Of a stretch of 14,689 nt of DNA, positions 6,752 to 13,123 are shown piece by piece. The stretch is taken from assembly GCA_016190405.1 (NCBI GenBank), contig JACPQO010000038.1:1-14689 (forward strand), given 5' to 3'. The stretch's first letter is position 1. Each line of letters opens with the position of its first letter. This stretch comes from Chloroflexota bacterium (lineage in GTDB: Bacteria; Chloroflexota; Dehalococcoidia; SM23-28-2; RBG-16-64-32). Both the position numbers and the translations under genes were made by a program. The notes below the pieces were generated by a model, which was not told the DNA's origin, did not search any database, and saw only the letters and a list, made by a program, of their open reading frames with translations.

Positions 6752-7651
6752 TTACGGGACCTGTGGATCGGGCTCATTGTCGCCCATGACCTCGTCTGTC
6801 CTGCGGAAGACGGTGGGCACGGGAGCCAACTGGGCGCCGTTGCCGCCGTCTTCGGAAGGACCGGCACAGGCCTTCTTGCGGGCCTGCTTCTGAGCGTACA
6901 TGGAGGCGTCGGCCTCCTGCATGATGGCGTCCACCGACTCGCCGGCCCAGGGGTATCCGGACATGCCTATGGAGGCAGTCAGGCGTAGGGTCAGTCCATC
7001 CTCGTCGATGATGTTGGTCTTGTCGAGCGCCCGGGTCAGGCGTTCCATCATGGTGCAGCCGCCGCGTTTGGACGTGTCCGGCAGGATGATGGCGAACTCA
7101 TCGCCGCCGCTGCGAGCGGGTACGTCGGTGGCGCGGGTGTGGTTGAGCAGGAAGCGCCCGAAGCTGGCCAGAGCCTTGTCGCCCATAAGGTGGCCATATG
7201 TGTCGTTCACCGCTTTGAGGGAGTCGATATCGATGGTAAGCACCGTCAGTGGCCGTTGGAAGCCGCGGGCGCTCTGGAGCTCGCGCTCCAACCGGTCGAA
7301 CAGGTAGCGGCGGTTGAACAGCTGGGTCAGGTCGTCGCGCATCGCCATGTTCTCCAGCTCCATATTGTGGACCAGGAGTTGAAGACGCAGCCTCTTCTCG
7401 AGGTTGACGGCCACCCTGCGGCCAAAGGCGGCGGCCAGGAAGGCGTACGCCGCCAGGCCGGCGAACACGAGCGTATCGAAGATGAATCTGATAGACCCGT
7501 AATCGTGAAGGCTGACGACCCACCAACCGACCAGCAGGAGAACTCCACCCACGAGACGCAGGCACCAGATCAGCCGGTTTAGACCTCGGGAGTCGCCGGC
7601 GCCCTTGACCTCGATGGCCTCCGCTGCACTATAGTCACTTGGTTTGGTCAC
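6752..7651 (-). CDS. Membrane-anchored GGDEF diguanylate cyclase
   Basis: This 299-residue protein has two predicted membrane segments (about 27-47 and 55-76), a short linker and a GGDEF domain. The active-site motif GGDEF (182-186) is intact, and an inhibitory-site RxxD (Arg173-Asp176) lies the standard distance before it, so product inhibition is expected. There is no separate sensor domain. The C-terminal ~40 residues after the domain are polar and probably disordered. I chose the GTG at 7651, preceded by AAAGGG. The frame is open to a TTG at 7765, but those 38 extra residues are Cys-rich and unlike any domain. It runs straight into the HD-GYP gene. Confidence 0.88.
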   Translation of the reverse strand: MTKPSDYSAAEAIEVKGAGDSRGLNRLIWCLRLVGGVLLLVGWWVVSLHDYGSIRFIFDTLVFAGLAAYAFLAAAFGRRVAVNLEKRLRLQLLVHNMELENMAMRDDLTQLFNRRYLFDRLERELQSARGFQRPLTVLTIDIDSLKAVNDTYGHLMGDKALASFGRFLLNHTRATDVPARSGGDEFAIILPDTSKRGGCTMMERLTRALDKTNIIDEDGLTLRLTASIGMSGYPWAGESVDAIMQEADASMYAQKQARKKACAGPSEDGGNGAQLAPVPTVFRRTDEVMGDNEPDPQVP

Positions 7652-7654
7652 TTG
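7634..7654. repeat. Tandem GTCACTTG pair at the cyclase start
   Basis: GTCACTTG occurs at 7634-7641 and 7647-7654 with a 13-bp period. On the minus strand it is CAAGTGAC twice, and the upstream copy includes the chosen GTG start codon. It may be an operator half-site pair or chance. Confidence 0.3.
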
Positions 7655-7810
7655 AGCCGACCCTTTGAGCCCGATGGCTCTACAGCGCTGGATGCGACAG
7701 TTGTCTGGATATGTACCCACTGATGAGACGTTTCCTTTGGAAGCGCCGTTACAGAGAAGGCGCAATTGCGGCTCCGGAGGCCGCGGGCGGCAGCCGTCCC
7801 GGATGTCTTG

Positions 7811-7839
7811 TTGATGGCCTGAGTGGGAGGTAATACAAT
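7811..7839 (+). promoter_or_regulatory. Promoter of the tRNA-Met and downstream operon
   Basis: TTGATG (7811-7816, 4 of 6 bases of the -35 consensus) is followed after exactly 17 bp by TACAAT (7834-7839, 5 of 6 of the -10 consensus). The tRNA starts 12 bases after the -10, which gives an almost leaderless precursor. The phosphotransferase gene starts 20 bases after the tRNA, so the same promoter probably serves it too. Confidence 0.65.
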
Positions 7840-7850
7840 CCTCCTTGGGC

Positions 7851-7925
7851 GGGCCCGTAGCTCAAGGGCAGAGCGACCGGCTCATAACCGGTTGGTTCCA
7901 GGTTCGAATCCTGGCGGGCCCACCA
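7851..7925 (+). tRNA. tRNA-Met (anticodon CAT)
   Basis: A complete 75-base cloverleaf with encoded CCA. The acceptor stem is GGGCCCG/CGGGCCC, the D arm GCTC/GAGC, the anticodon stem ACCGG/CCGGT with loop CTCATAA, and the T arm CCAGG/CCTGG with loop TTCGAAT. The acceptor begins with a G-C pair and the anticodon stem lacks the three consecutive G-C pairs of initiators, so it is not initiator tRNA. Elongator Met fits best. The lysidine-modified Ile tRNA also reads CAT in the gene and cannot be fully excluded without a tRNA covariance model. Confidence 0.93.
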
Positions 7926-7945
7926 TTTATTTGTCAGGAGCCGTT

Positions 7946-8962
7946 ATGCTCGAAGCCAAGATCGAGGCCTACCTCAAGGCGAAGCTGCCCGCGGCCGAGC
8001 AGCTAGCGGTCGCCAATCTCTGGCGCATTCCCGGCGGGGCCTCCCGCGAGACGTGGGCCTTCGACGCGCGCTGGCGAGAGGGGGGACAGGAGGTTGTGCG
8101 GGGCTTCGTGCTGAGGCGCGACCCGGATGCCAGCCTGCTGGAGACGGAACGCGACGTGGAGTTCCGGGTCATGGACGCCGTGTGGTCGCAGGGGGTGCCG
8201 GTGCCCAAGATGCACTGGTTGGAGCAGGACGGCGCCTGGCTGGAGCGGCCGTTCTTCATCATGGACCGGGTGGACGGCTGTGAGACGAGCCCCACCAAGC
8301 TGCTGATGGAGCCGCAGTTCGTGCCGGCGCACGGCAGCATCGCCCGCCGCTTCGTGGAGATCCTGGCCAAAATCCACGGACTGGACTGGCGGGCCCTCGG
8401 GCTCGATTTCCTGGGGGCGCCGGCTGGCCCGAAGGATTGCGCCGAGATGGAGATCGCCCGATGGGAGGACGTGGTGGCGCGCGACTCGCTGGAGCCGCAA
8501 CCCGTGCTCCGGGCCGCCTTTCGCTGGCTCAGGCGGCACCTGCCTCCGCCGGCGCAGCGCATCGTCCTCGTCCACGCCGACTACCGGACGGGCAACTTCC
8601 TGTTCAATTCCGAGGGCGAGATCAAAGGGGTGCTGGACTGGGAGATGACCCACCTGGGCGACCCCATGGAGGACATCGCCTGGGCATGCATCCGGCCGTG
8701 GCGTTGGGCAGGCGACGAGCGGGTCGGCGGGCTGATGCCGCGCCAGGAGTTCTACCGCATGTACGAGGAGGCGACGGGCCTGATGGTACCCGAAGAGTCG
8801 GTGCGTTTTTGGGAGGTGCTGGGAAACGTCAAGCTGGCAGCGATATTCATCACCGGCGCCCGCTCCTTCTGCGAGGGCCGCACGGGCAGCGTCATGATGG
8901 CCCTGCTGGGGCGGAACATAGCCCGCCTGGAACTAGAGATCATGGACCTGATGGGGGTGTAG
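7946..8962 (+). CDS. Phosphotransferase family protein (APH/ACAD11-like)
   Basis: This 338-residue protein is of the APH superfamily and resembles the kinase domain of ACAD10/ACAD11-type proteins, which phosphorylate hydroxylated acyl-CoA compounds in animals; the bacterial substrate is unknown. The catalytic loop is HADYRTGN (His210, Asp212, Asn217), and the metal-binding Asp231 is in VLDWEMTHLGDP. The nucleotide lobe opens with a WRIPGGASRETW glycine loop (about 27-38). ATG 7946 has AGGAG five bases upstream. The open frame extends back through the tRNA gene, but that part is not coding. It begins 20 bases after the tRNA and heads a six-gene run. Confidence 0.88.
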   Translation: MLEAKIEAYLKAKLPAAEQLAVANLWRIPGGASRETWAFDARWREGGQEVVRGFVLRRDPDASLLETERDVEFRVMDAVWSQGVPVPKMHWLEQDGAWLERPFFIMDRVDGCETSPTKLLMEPQFVPAHGSIARRFVEILAKIHGLDWRALGLDFLGAPAGPKDCAEMEIARWEDVVARDSLEPQPVLRAAFRWLRRHLPPPAQRIVLVHADYRTGNFLFNSEGEIKGVLDWEMTHLGDPMEDIAWACIRPWRWAGDERVGGLMPRQEFYRMYEEATGLMVPEESVRFWEVLGNVKLAAIFITGARSFCEGRTGSVMMALLGRNIARLELEIMDLMGV

Positions 8963-9012
8963 CCTTGAGACCTACCGGGCCGGAAGCGATTCGGGGGATC
9001 CAGGGTTCCCTT

Positions 9013-9492
9013 ATGAGCGTGATCGCGCCGGAACTCCAGTCCATGTTCGCCCAGGATACGGGCCAGACGCTGCAGATGCTGCTCGAATCGCTGGCCAACG
9101 AGTGGGATACGGCGGCCGATACCCTGCACCGCGACAACCGCAGGCTGAGCGACATCCTGTCTCAGGCCGAGGCAGCCTTGCGCTCTATCGAAGGCCGCGA
9201 AGAGGATATTCTCTCCCTGGCGGACGATATCGCAGCTGCTCTGAGGGTTGATCCGGACGATTCGCTTGCGGTCTCCAAGCTCAGGGCTCGCAATGTGGAG
9301 CTCCGGGCGCTCCTGGAACGGCTGCTGGAGGCCTGCGAGGACAGCGCCGAGCGGCCCGGATTCGATCCCCTGATTGCGGTGCGCCCGGCGATCTACCAGC
9401 ACCTGCGAGAAGTGGCCGGCCGGGGCTGGTCTTTGTGGGACATGATGAGCTTCCGGGAGCGGATGGCGCGACTGCGCGCCGGTCTTCCTTGA
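9013..9492 (+). CDS. Helical protein of unknown function
   Basis: I do not recognise this 159-residue protein. It is acidic and almost entirely helical by composition, with Leu/Ala heptad-like runs between about residues 10 and 115 (LQMLLESLANEW, ILSQAEAALRSIEG, LRALLERLLEAC), so a coiled coil or helical bundle is likely. It has no membrane segment, signal peptide or catalytic motif. The start is uncertain: ATG 9013 has a poor ribosome site, while an in-frame TTG at 8965, two bases after the upstream stop and behind GGGGGT, would add 16 residues. It lies between the phosphotransferase and Nudix genes and could be a partner of the kinase. Confidence 0.75.
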   Translation: MSVIAPELQSMFAQDTGQTLQMLLESLANEWDTAADTLHRDNRRLSDILSQAEAALRSIEGREEDILSLADDIAAALRVDPDDSLAVSKLRARNVELRALLERLLEACEDSAERPGFDPLIAVRPAIYQHLREVAGRGWSLWDMMSFRERMARLRAGLP

Positions 9493-9531
9493 CGTGGCGG
9501 ACGGTACGACACTGCGGTAAGATGGGGTGAG

Positions 9532-10104
9532 ATGGCGGGGGACCTACTGCTGGAGCGACTCCGACCGGCGCTGGCCGAGTACGTGCCGCGTCACGTCGGC
9601 CACACCGCTGCCACGCCGGCGGCGGTGCTCATCCTAGTCTACGAGCGCGACGGCGAGGTGCACGTGCTGTTCACGCAACGCACCGACCAGGTGGAACACC
9701 ACAAGGGCCAGATCTCCTTCCCGGGCGGGGCCAGCGACGACGAGGACGACTGCTTGATGACCACCGCACTGCGTGAGACCTACGAAGAGATCGGGGTGCG
9801 GCCCGAACACGTGGAGATCGTAGGCCAGCTGGACGAGATGGTTACCATCAGCGATTTCCGGGTCACCCCGTACGTGGGCATTCTGGCCTTCGGGGAAGAG
9901 TATTCCTTCGTCGTCAACGAGCAAGAGGTAGCGCAGGTCGTGCAGGTGCCTCTGGCCTACCTGTTGGACGAAGGGAATATGGAGCTGGAGGTGCGCGAGC
10001 ACCAGGGCCGCGAGGTGCTGGTGCCGGCCTTCTCCTACAACGAGCACCGCATCTGGGGAGCCACCGCCCGCATGCTCCACCAGCTCATCGAGCTTCTGCG
10101 ATAG
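9532..10104 (+). CDS. Nudix hydrolase, NudL-type CoA pyrophosphatase
   Basis: This 190-residue Nudix protein carries the extended signature of the NudL/CoA pyrophosphatase group: LFTQRTDQVEHHKGQ (46-60) leading to SFPGG (62-66), then the Nudix box ending in REtyEEiGv with Arg81, Glu82, Glu85 and Glu86. This group splits CoA and its thioesters into 4'-phosphopantetheine derivatives and adenosine 3',5'-bisphosphate. The ATG is preceded by GGGGTGAG, which sits very close to it. It follows the helical unknown by 39 bases and abuts the small zinc ribbon gene. Its presence beside an ACAD11-like kinase hints at acyl-CoA turnover, but that is inference. Confidence 0.88.
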   Translation: MAGDLLLERLRPALAEYVPRHVGHTAATPAAVLILVYERDGEVHVLFTQRTDQVEHHKGQISFPGGASDDEDDCLMTTALRETYEEIGVRPEHVEIVGQLDEMVTISDFRVTPYVGILAFGEEYSFVVNEQEVAQVVQVPLAYLLDEGNMELEVREHQGREVLVPAFSYNEHRIWGATARMLHQLIELLR

Positions 10105-10136
10105 GTGACCTCAACGGAATCACCGTCTGCCGGGGC

Positions 10137-10166
10137 CCCTTCGACAGGCTCCTTGGCAGGGCAGGC
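10137..10166. repeat. Dispersed short repeat, diverged copy 3
   Basis: It starts CCCTTCGACAGGCTC and ends AGGGCAGGC, matching the ends of the copies at 2-28 and 5310-5336 with a changed middle. It sits just after the Nudix gene, exactly where the zinc ribbon frame could otherwise be extended upstream. Confidence 0.45.
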
Positions 10167-10167
10167 T

Positions 10168-10380
10168 GTGCGCAGCGAGGAGAACGGCCCCCCTTGCAAG
10201 CGCTGCGGGGGCAAGGCCTGGCAGGTGGAGACCCGGCCCAAGGCCGCGCTGCGCTGGCTCCTGGAGACCGCCTTCGCGGCACCGGACGTCTTGATCTTTC
10301 AGAGCGAGTCCGGCGGCTGGCCCAAGAAGGAATACGAGCGCTGGAGCTGTCTGAATTGCGGCCGCCGGGCGAGAGTGTAG
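10168..10380 (+). CDS. Small zinc-ribbon-like protein
   Basis: This is a 70-residue protein with two CxxC knuckles, Cys10/Cys13 and Cys61/Cys64, separated by a 47-residue stretch that includes a hydrophobic patch (AALRWLLETAFAAPDVLIF). It looks like a split zinc ribbon with an inserted helical segment; the function is unknown. The frame is open back to a GTG at 10105 immediately after the Nudix stop. I prefer the GTG at 10168, because the extra 21 residues would be encoded largely by a dispersed repeat and are low complexity. Both starts are GTG and neither ribosome site is strong. Confidence 0.65.
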   Translation: MRSEENGPPCKRCGGKAWQVETRPKAALRWLLETAFAAPDVLIFQSESGGWPKKEYERWSCLNCGRRARV

Positions 10381-10429
10381 AGAGCTGGGGTGACGGCCCG
10401 GCGCGAGACATCGCTGAATTGACGAGGAC

Positions 10430-11080
10430 ATGCGCCTGCTCTTGATCCGGCATGCAGAATCACAGGGGAACCAGGAGATGCGGCTGCAGGGGCGGCGCGA
10501 GTTTCCCCTGACGGAGCGCGGGCGCCAGCAAGCGGAGGCGCTGGCGGGGCGCCTTTCGGGGCTGGGGGTGGCCGCCGTGTACGCCAGCCCCATCCGGCGG
10601 GCCACGGACACCGCCGAGACCATCGCCGCCGGCCTGGGGCTGTCCGTCCAGGCCGAGCCGCGGGTCCAGGAGTACGACTTCGGGGAGGCGCTGTCGGGCT
10701 TGACCTGGCCGGAGATACAGGAGAAGCGGCCGGAGCTCGTGCAGGCGCTGCTGACCAACGCGGAGCAGTTTCCCCAGTACCCCGGCGAGGAGGGCCGAGA
10801 AGAGTTCCGTCAGCGCGTCTGTGAGGCGATAACAGAGATCGCTGAAAGGCACCAGGGGGATGAGGCCGCGGCGGTGGTGACCCACGCCGGCCCGATAGTG
10901 GTGTTCCTGCTGGAAACCCTCGGCCGCGCCTATCGGCGGCCGATACCGTTTACCGTGGACAACGCGTCGGTGACTACGGTGGAGGTCAACCCCCAAGCAC
11001 TGCTGGGATTCCCCCGCGCCGTCGTCGTGGGCATCAACGACACCTGCCACCTGCGGCCGGTAGCGGGCCGTGGGCGGTAG
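10430..11080 (+). CDS. Histidine phosphatase (phosphoglycerate mutase-like)
   Basis: This 216-residue protein is of the histidine phosphatase superfamily, branch 1. The opening MRLLLIRHAES puts the phosphorylated His8 in the RHAE motif. YASPIRRATDTAE gives the phosphate-pocket Arg, the mid-protein EYDFGEALSG gives the acid, and VVTHAG gives the second catalytic His152. Members include cofactor-dependent mutases, alpha-ribazole phosphatase and broad-specificity phosphatases. The short length and absence of cobalamin genes favour a broad-specificity phosphatase. The ATG follows GACGAGGAC. It lies 49 bases after the zinc ribbon and 46 bases before the MBL-fold gene. Confidence 0.9.
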   Translation: MRLLLIRHAESQGNQEMRLQGRREFPLTERGRQQAEALAGRLSGLGVAAVYASPIRRATDTAETIAAGLGLSVQAEPRVQEYDFGEALSGLTWPEIQEKRPELVQALLTNAEQFPQYPGEEGREEFRQRVCEAITEIAERHQGDEAAAVVTHAGPIVVFLLETLGRAYRRPIPFTVDNASVTTVEVNPQALLGFPRAVVVGINDTCHLRPVAGRGR

Positions 11081-11126
11081 CGCGTCCCACGTGCTAGGAT
11101 GCGGGAGATAGGCAGGAAGGAGCAGG

Positions 11127-11828
11127 ATGGCGGAGCCACAGGCAGACGCCCATAGGGTCAGCGAACTGATCATCAGGGGGATCGTGGTGGGCGTGTTCGC
11201 CGAGAACTGCTGGATCATCGGCTCGCGGCGGACGGGTGAGGCGATCGCCATCGACCCCGGGGACCAGGCGGAGGAGATCCTCGCTTTGGCCAGGGATATG
11301 GGGGTCAAGATTAAGCTCATCGCCAACTCCCACGGTCACCTGGACCACATCCTAGGGGTGAGGGGCGTGCAGGCGGCCACGGGGGCCAAGTTCCTGCTTC
11401 ACGGCCAGGAAGTGTCGATAGCGCGGGGGTCGGCCAGCGGCGCCGCGCTGTGGCTGGGCAGGGCCGTGGAGCCGCCGCCGGACCCCGACGCCTTGCTTTC
11501 CCATGGGGACGAGGTGGAGGTGGCGGGGGTAAAGCTGAAGGTGATCCACACGCCGGGACACACGCCGGGGAGCGTGTCCTTCTACACGGAGGGCATGCTG
11601 TTCAGCGGCGACACCCTGTTCCAGGGCTCGATCGGGCGGACGGACCTGCCCGGCGGCAGCTATGAACTGGAGATGGCCAGCATCGTGGATCGGCTGCTGC
11701 TGCTCCCGGACGACACAATCGTGCTGCCGGGGCACATGCAGGAAACGCGCATCGGCATCGAGCGGCAGGCGAACCCGTTCGTGCTGGAAGAGCTGGCCCG
11801 CCGGCGGTCGCGTCAGACCGAAGTATAG
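11127..11828 (+). CDS. MBL-fold metallohydrolase (glyoxalase II-like)
   Basis: This 233-residue metallo-beta-lactamase-fold hydrolase has a full dinuclear metal site: SHGHLDH (His69, His71, Asp73, His74), His145 in HTPGHTPGS, Asp162 in SGDTLF and His203 in PGHMQ. The layout matches the glyoxalase II/YcbL-like group that hydrolyses thioesters such as hydroxyacylglutathione, not antibiotic-degrading lactamases. The GRTDLPGG segment after the Asp is typical of this group. There is no signal peptide, so it is cytoplasmic. The ATG follows GGAAGGAGCAGG. It is the last gene of the 7946-11828 run, and no strong terminator hairpin is visible after it. Confidence 0.9.
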   Translation: MAEPQADAHRVSELIIRGIVVGVFAENCWIIGSRRTGEAIAIDPGDQAEEILALARDMGVKIKLIANSHGHLDHILGVRGVQAATGAKFLLHGQEVSIARGSASGAALWLGRAVEPPPDPDALLSHGDEVEVAGVKLKVIHTPGHTPGSVSFYTEGMLFSGDTLFQGSIGRTDLPGGSYELEMASIVDRLLLLPDDTIVLPGHMQETRIGIERQANPFVLEELARRRSRQTEV

Positions 11829-12001
11829 TCGTCCTACTACAGGCCCTCTCCTGCGGATATCCAGCCGTCACGCCTGGAGTATCCTGGTCGGATTCACGTA
11901 AGGGCCATCGCAGCCCAGCGTCACCTGGCCAGCCAGGCGGTTTATCGGACGTAAACCAGCCGGCTAAGCGAAATGGTGTTCTAGAATGCGTCGAAAGCCG
12001 G

Positions 12002-12032
12002 TTGCCGGGACGATGGCCCTGGCTGTTAACAT
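12002..12032 (+). promoter_or_regulatory. Possible promoter of the small-gene cassette
   Basis: TTGCCG (12002-12007) and TAACAT (12027-12032) are 19 bp apart, a loose sigma-70 match. The gap 11829-12083 otherwise shows no gene, clear terminator or repeat. Confidence 0.3.
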
Positions 12033-12083
12033 CCCCTGCGTGCGCGAAGCGCAATACCCGTTGACCAGAGACGGAGGTGGGAG

Positions 12084-12308
12084 ATGCCACAAACGTCCGC
12101 GCTAGTGAAGAGCTTTTGGAGACCCGGCTTCGTGAGGAGCTGGAGCGTTCGTGAGGACTGTCCGCTCTGTAGCCAGCGCCTGCATATCTCCTGGGACATG
12201 TGGGGGTCGTTCTGGGTGTGCGGAGAGTGCGGCTTCACCGCGGAGGATGACGACGACCTCAGGGTCGACTTTCGGCGCCGTGGCCTGGCGGTAGGTTCCT
12301 ACAGCTAG
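12084..12308 (+). CDS. Small zinc-ribbon-like protein
   Basis: This 74-residue protein has two CxxC knuckles, Cys26/Cys29 and Cys46/Cys49, only 16 residues apart, a compact zinc-ribbon spacing. The intervening segment is rich in Trp (HISWDMWGSFWV), and an acidic run EDDDD follows the second knuckle. I do not recognise the family; a role in nucleic-acid binding or as an adaptor is possible but unproven. The start is firm: ATG 12084 follows GGAGG by six bases. It is the first gene of a cassette of very small plus-strand genes that ends with a winged-helix regulator. Confidence 0.75.
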   Translation: MPQTSALVKSFWRPGFVRSWSVREDCPLCSQRLHISWDMWGSFWVCGECGFTAEDDDDLRVDFRRRGLAVGSYS

Positions 12309-12311
12309 GTC

Positions 12312-12527
12312 ATGAGCAACAGGTCCAGCCGCTCCCGGGACGCGCCTTCGCTCGCTGATCAGGTAGGCGGTCTGGCTGATCTCTACCTGATGGTGCTGTT
12401 CATGCTGTGGCAGCGCGTGTCGTACGGCCGGCGATGGCGACGGAGGCCTGTCCCGGCAACTGTGGGAGGAGGACGCTATGAGGGAACCGAGATCGAAGCA
12501 CGAGAGCCAGCGGGGAGAGTTCACTGA
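12312..12527 (+). CDS. Doubtful small ORF overlapping the next gene
   Basis: This is a 71-residue ORF beginning with ATG three bases after the zinc ribbon stop. It has one hydrophobic stretch (LADLYLMVLFMLW) followed by a basic run, and a tail that overlaps the next gene by 50 bases in another frame. The ribosome site is weak and a 9+9 bp inverted repeat lies inside it. It may be a real small membrane-associated protein or simply leader sequence. Confidence 0.25.
   Translation: MSNRSSRSRDAPSLADQVGGLADLYLMVLFMLWQRVSYGRRWRRRPVPATVGGGRYEGTEIEAREPAGRVH
12358..12391. promoter_or_regulatory. Perfect 9+9 bp inverted repeat, possible operator
   Basis: ATCAGGTAG (12358-12366) and CTACCTGAT (12383-12391) are exact reverse complements separated by 16 bases, about 87 bases before the 93-residue gene and upstream of the winged-helix gene. 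The arm centres are 25 bp apart, which suits a dimeric regulator or an RNA hairpin. Confidence 0.4.
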
Positions 12528-12759
12528 TAACGGTGAGAAGCTGCCTCCCGAGCTGAACAAGCGCATCCAGCGGTTGCTTGTCGATCTGGCGGCCGATGAT
12601 CTATCGATGGCGTTCCTGGACCTGGCGCAATTGCACCGAGGTCTGGCGGACCTATCGCGAGACCGGCTGCCGGACTCGCAGGCCGTCCACGCCGGGACTC
12701 CGGCCAAGCGCAACGGCGACAGCGGCCGCGAGGACGACTGGGAGCCGTTCTTCGCGTAG
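12478..12759 (+). CDS. Hypothetical helical protein
   Basis: I do not recognise this 93-residue protein. Residues 22-62 look like two amphipathic helices (LPPELNKRIQRLLVDLAADD, then a Leu-rich segment with LAQLHRGLADL). The N terminus is basic and polar and the C terminus acidic, ending DDWEPFFA, so both ends are probably disordered. The start is well supported: GGGAGGAGG lies five bases before ATG 12478. The winged-helix gene begins nine bases after its stop, which argues for one transcript. A partner or modulator of the regulator is conceivable. Confidence 0.7.
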   Translation: MREPRSKHESQRGEFTDNGEKLPPELNKRIQRLLVDLAADDLSMAFLDLAQLHRGLADLSRDRLPDSQAVHAGTPAKRNGDSGREDDWEPFFA

Positions 12760-12768
12760 GGTGCTGGC

Positions 12769-13098
12769 ATGCGGGTTGCGACCGAGGACCGGGTCCATCT
12801 CCTATCCAACCGCGGCGCCGTGCTCTTCCTGATCGCCGTCCGGCCGGACATCACCGCCAGGGAGATCGCGGACTCGATGTGCCTGACCCGCCGCAGTGTA
12901 TGGTCCATAATCGGCGACCTGCGCCGCGCCAACATGCTCCGCGTTCGCAGCCAAGGCCGCCGCCATCACTATCGCGTCAATCTTGACGCGCCCTTCCGGC
13001 ATCCCACGTTGGACGGGATCCTTCTGCGCGACGTCTTGGGGCCGCTGGTCGGCAACGGACGCAGGACCGTTCCACGCGAGATGGTTCGTGCCGGCTGA
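12769..13098 (+). CDS. Winged helix-turn-helix transcriptional regulator
   Basis: This 109-residue protein has a winged-helix domain of the MarR/ArsR-like kind over residues 10-71. DITAREIADSMCL (27-39) forms the first HTH helix, TRRSVWSIIGDLRRANML (40-57) the recognition helix, and RVRSQGRRHHYRVN (58-71) a basic wing. No metal-sensing CxC or ligand domain is seen; the ~38-residue C-terminal part may form a dimer contact. AGGGTG precedes ATG 12769. It is the last gene of the small cassette and may regulate it, with the inverted repeat at 12358-12391 as candidate site. A GCCGGC hairpin (13090-13105) spans its stop codon. Confidence 0.85.
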   Translation: MRVATEDRVHLLSNRGAVLFLIAVRPDITAREIADSMCLTRRSVWSIIGDLRRANMLRVRSQGRRHHYRVNLDAPFRHPTLDGILLRDVLGPLVGNGRRTVPREMVRAG

Positions 13099-13123
13099 GG
13101 CCGGCGGCAAGTCAGCTGCGCGC

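Noticed and set aside
5487..6893. 468-residue open frame on the plus strand
   Set aside because: It is antisense to the HD-GYP and GGDEF genes, both with complete catalytic motifs. It is Gly/Ala/Val/Asp-rich without domain features.
7823..7945. N-terminal extension of the phosphotransferase frame through the tRNA gene
   Set aside because: The tRNA folds perfectly at 7851-7925, and ATG 7946 has its own AGGAG. The extension encodes the tRNA sequence, not protein.
11127..11828. Metallo-beta-lactamase resistance gene
   Set aside because: There is no signal peptide, and the PGHTPGS, SGDTLF and GRTDLPGG pattern is that of glyoxalase II-like hydrolases.
12102..12935. 277-residue minus-strand frame across the small-gene cassette
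   Set aside because: Strong ribosome sites and a clear winged helix are on the plus strand. The reverse frame is Ser/Arg-rich and has no domain.
13090..13105. Intrinsic terminator at the end of the winged-helix gene
   Set aside because: GCCGGC/GCCGGC with loop TGAG forms a short stem over the stop codon, but no T-run follows.
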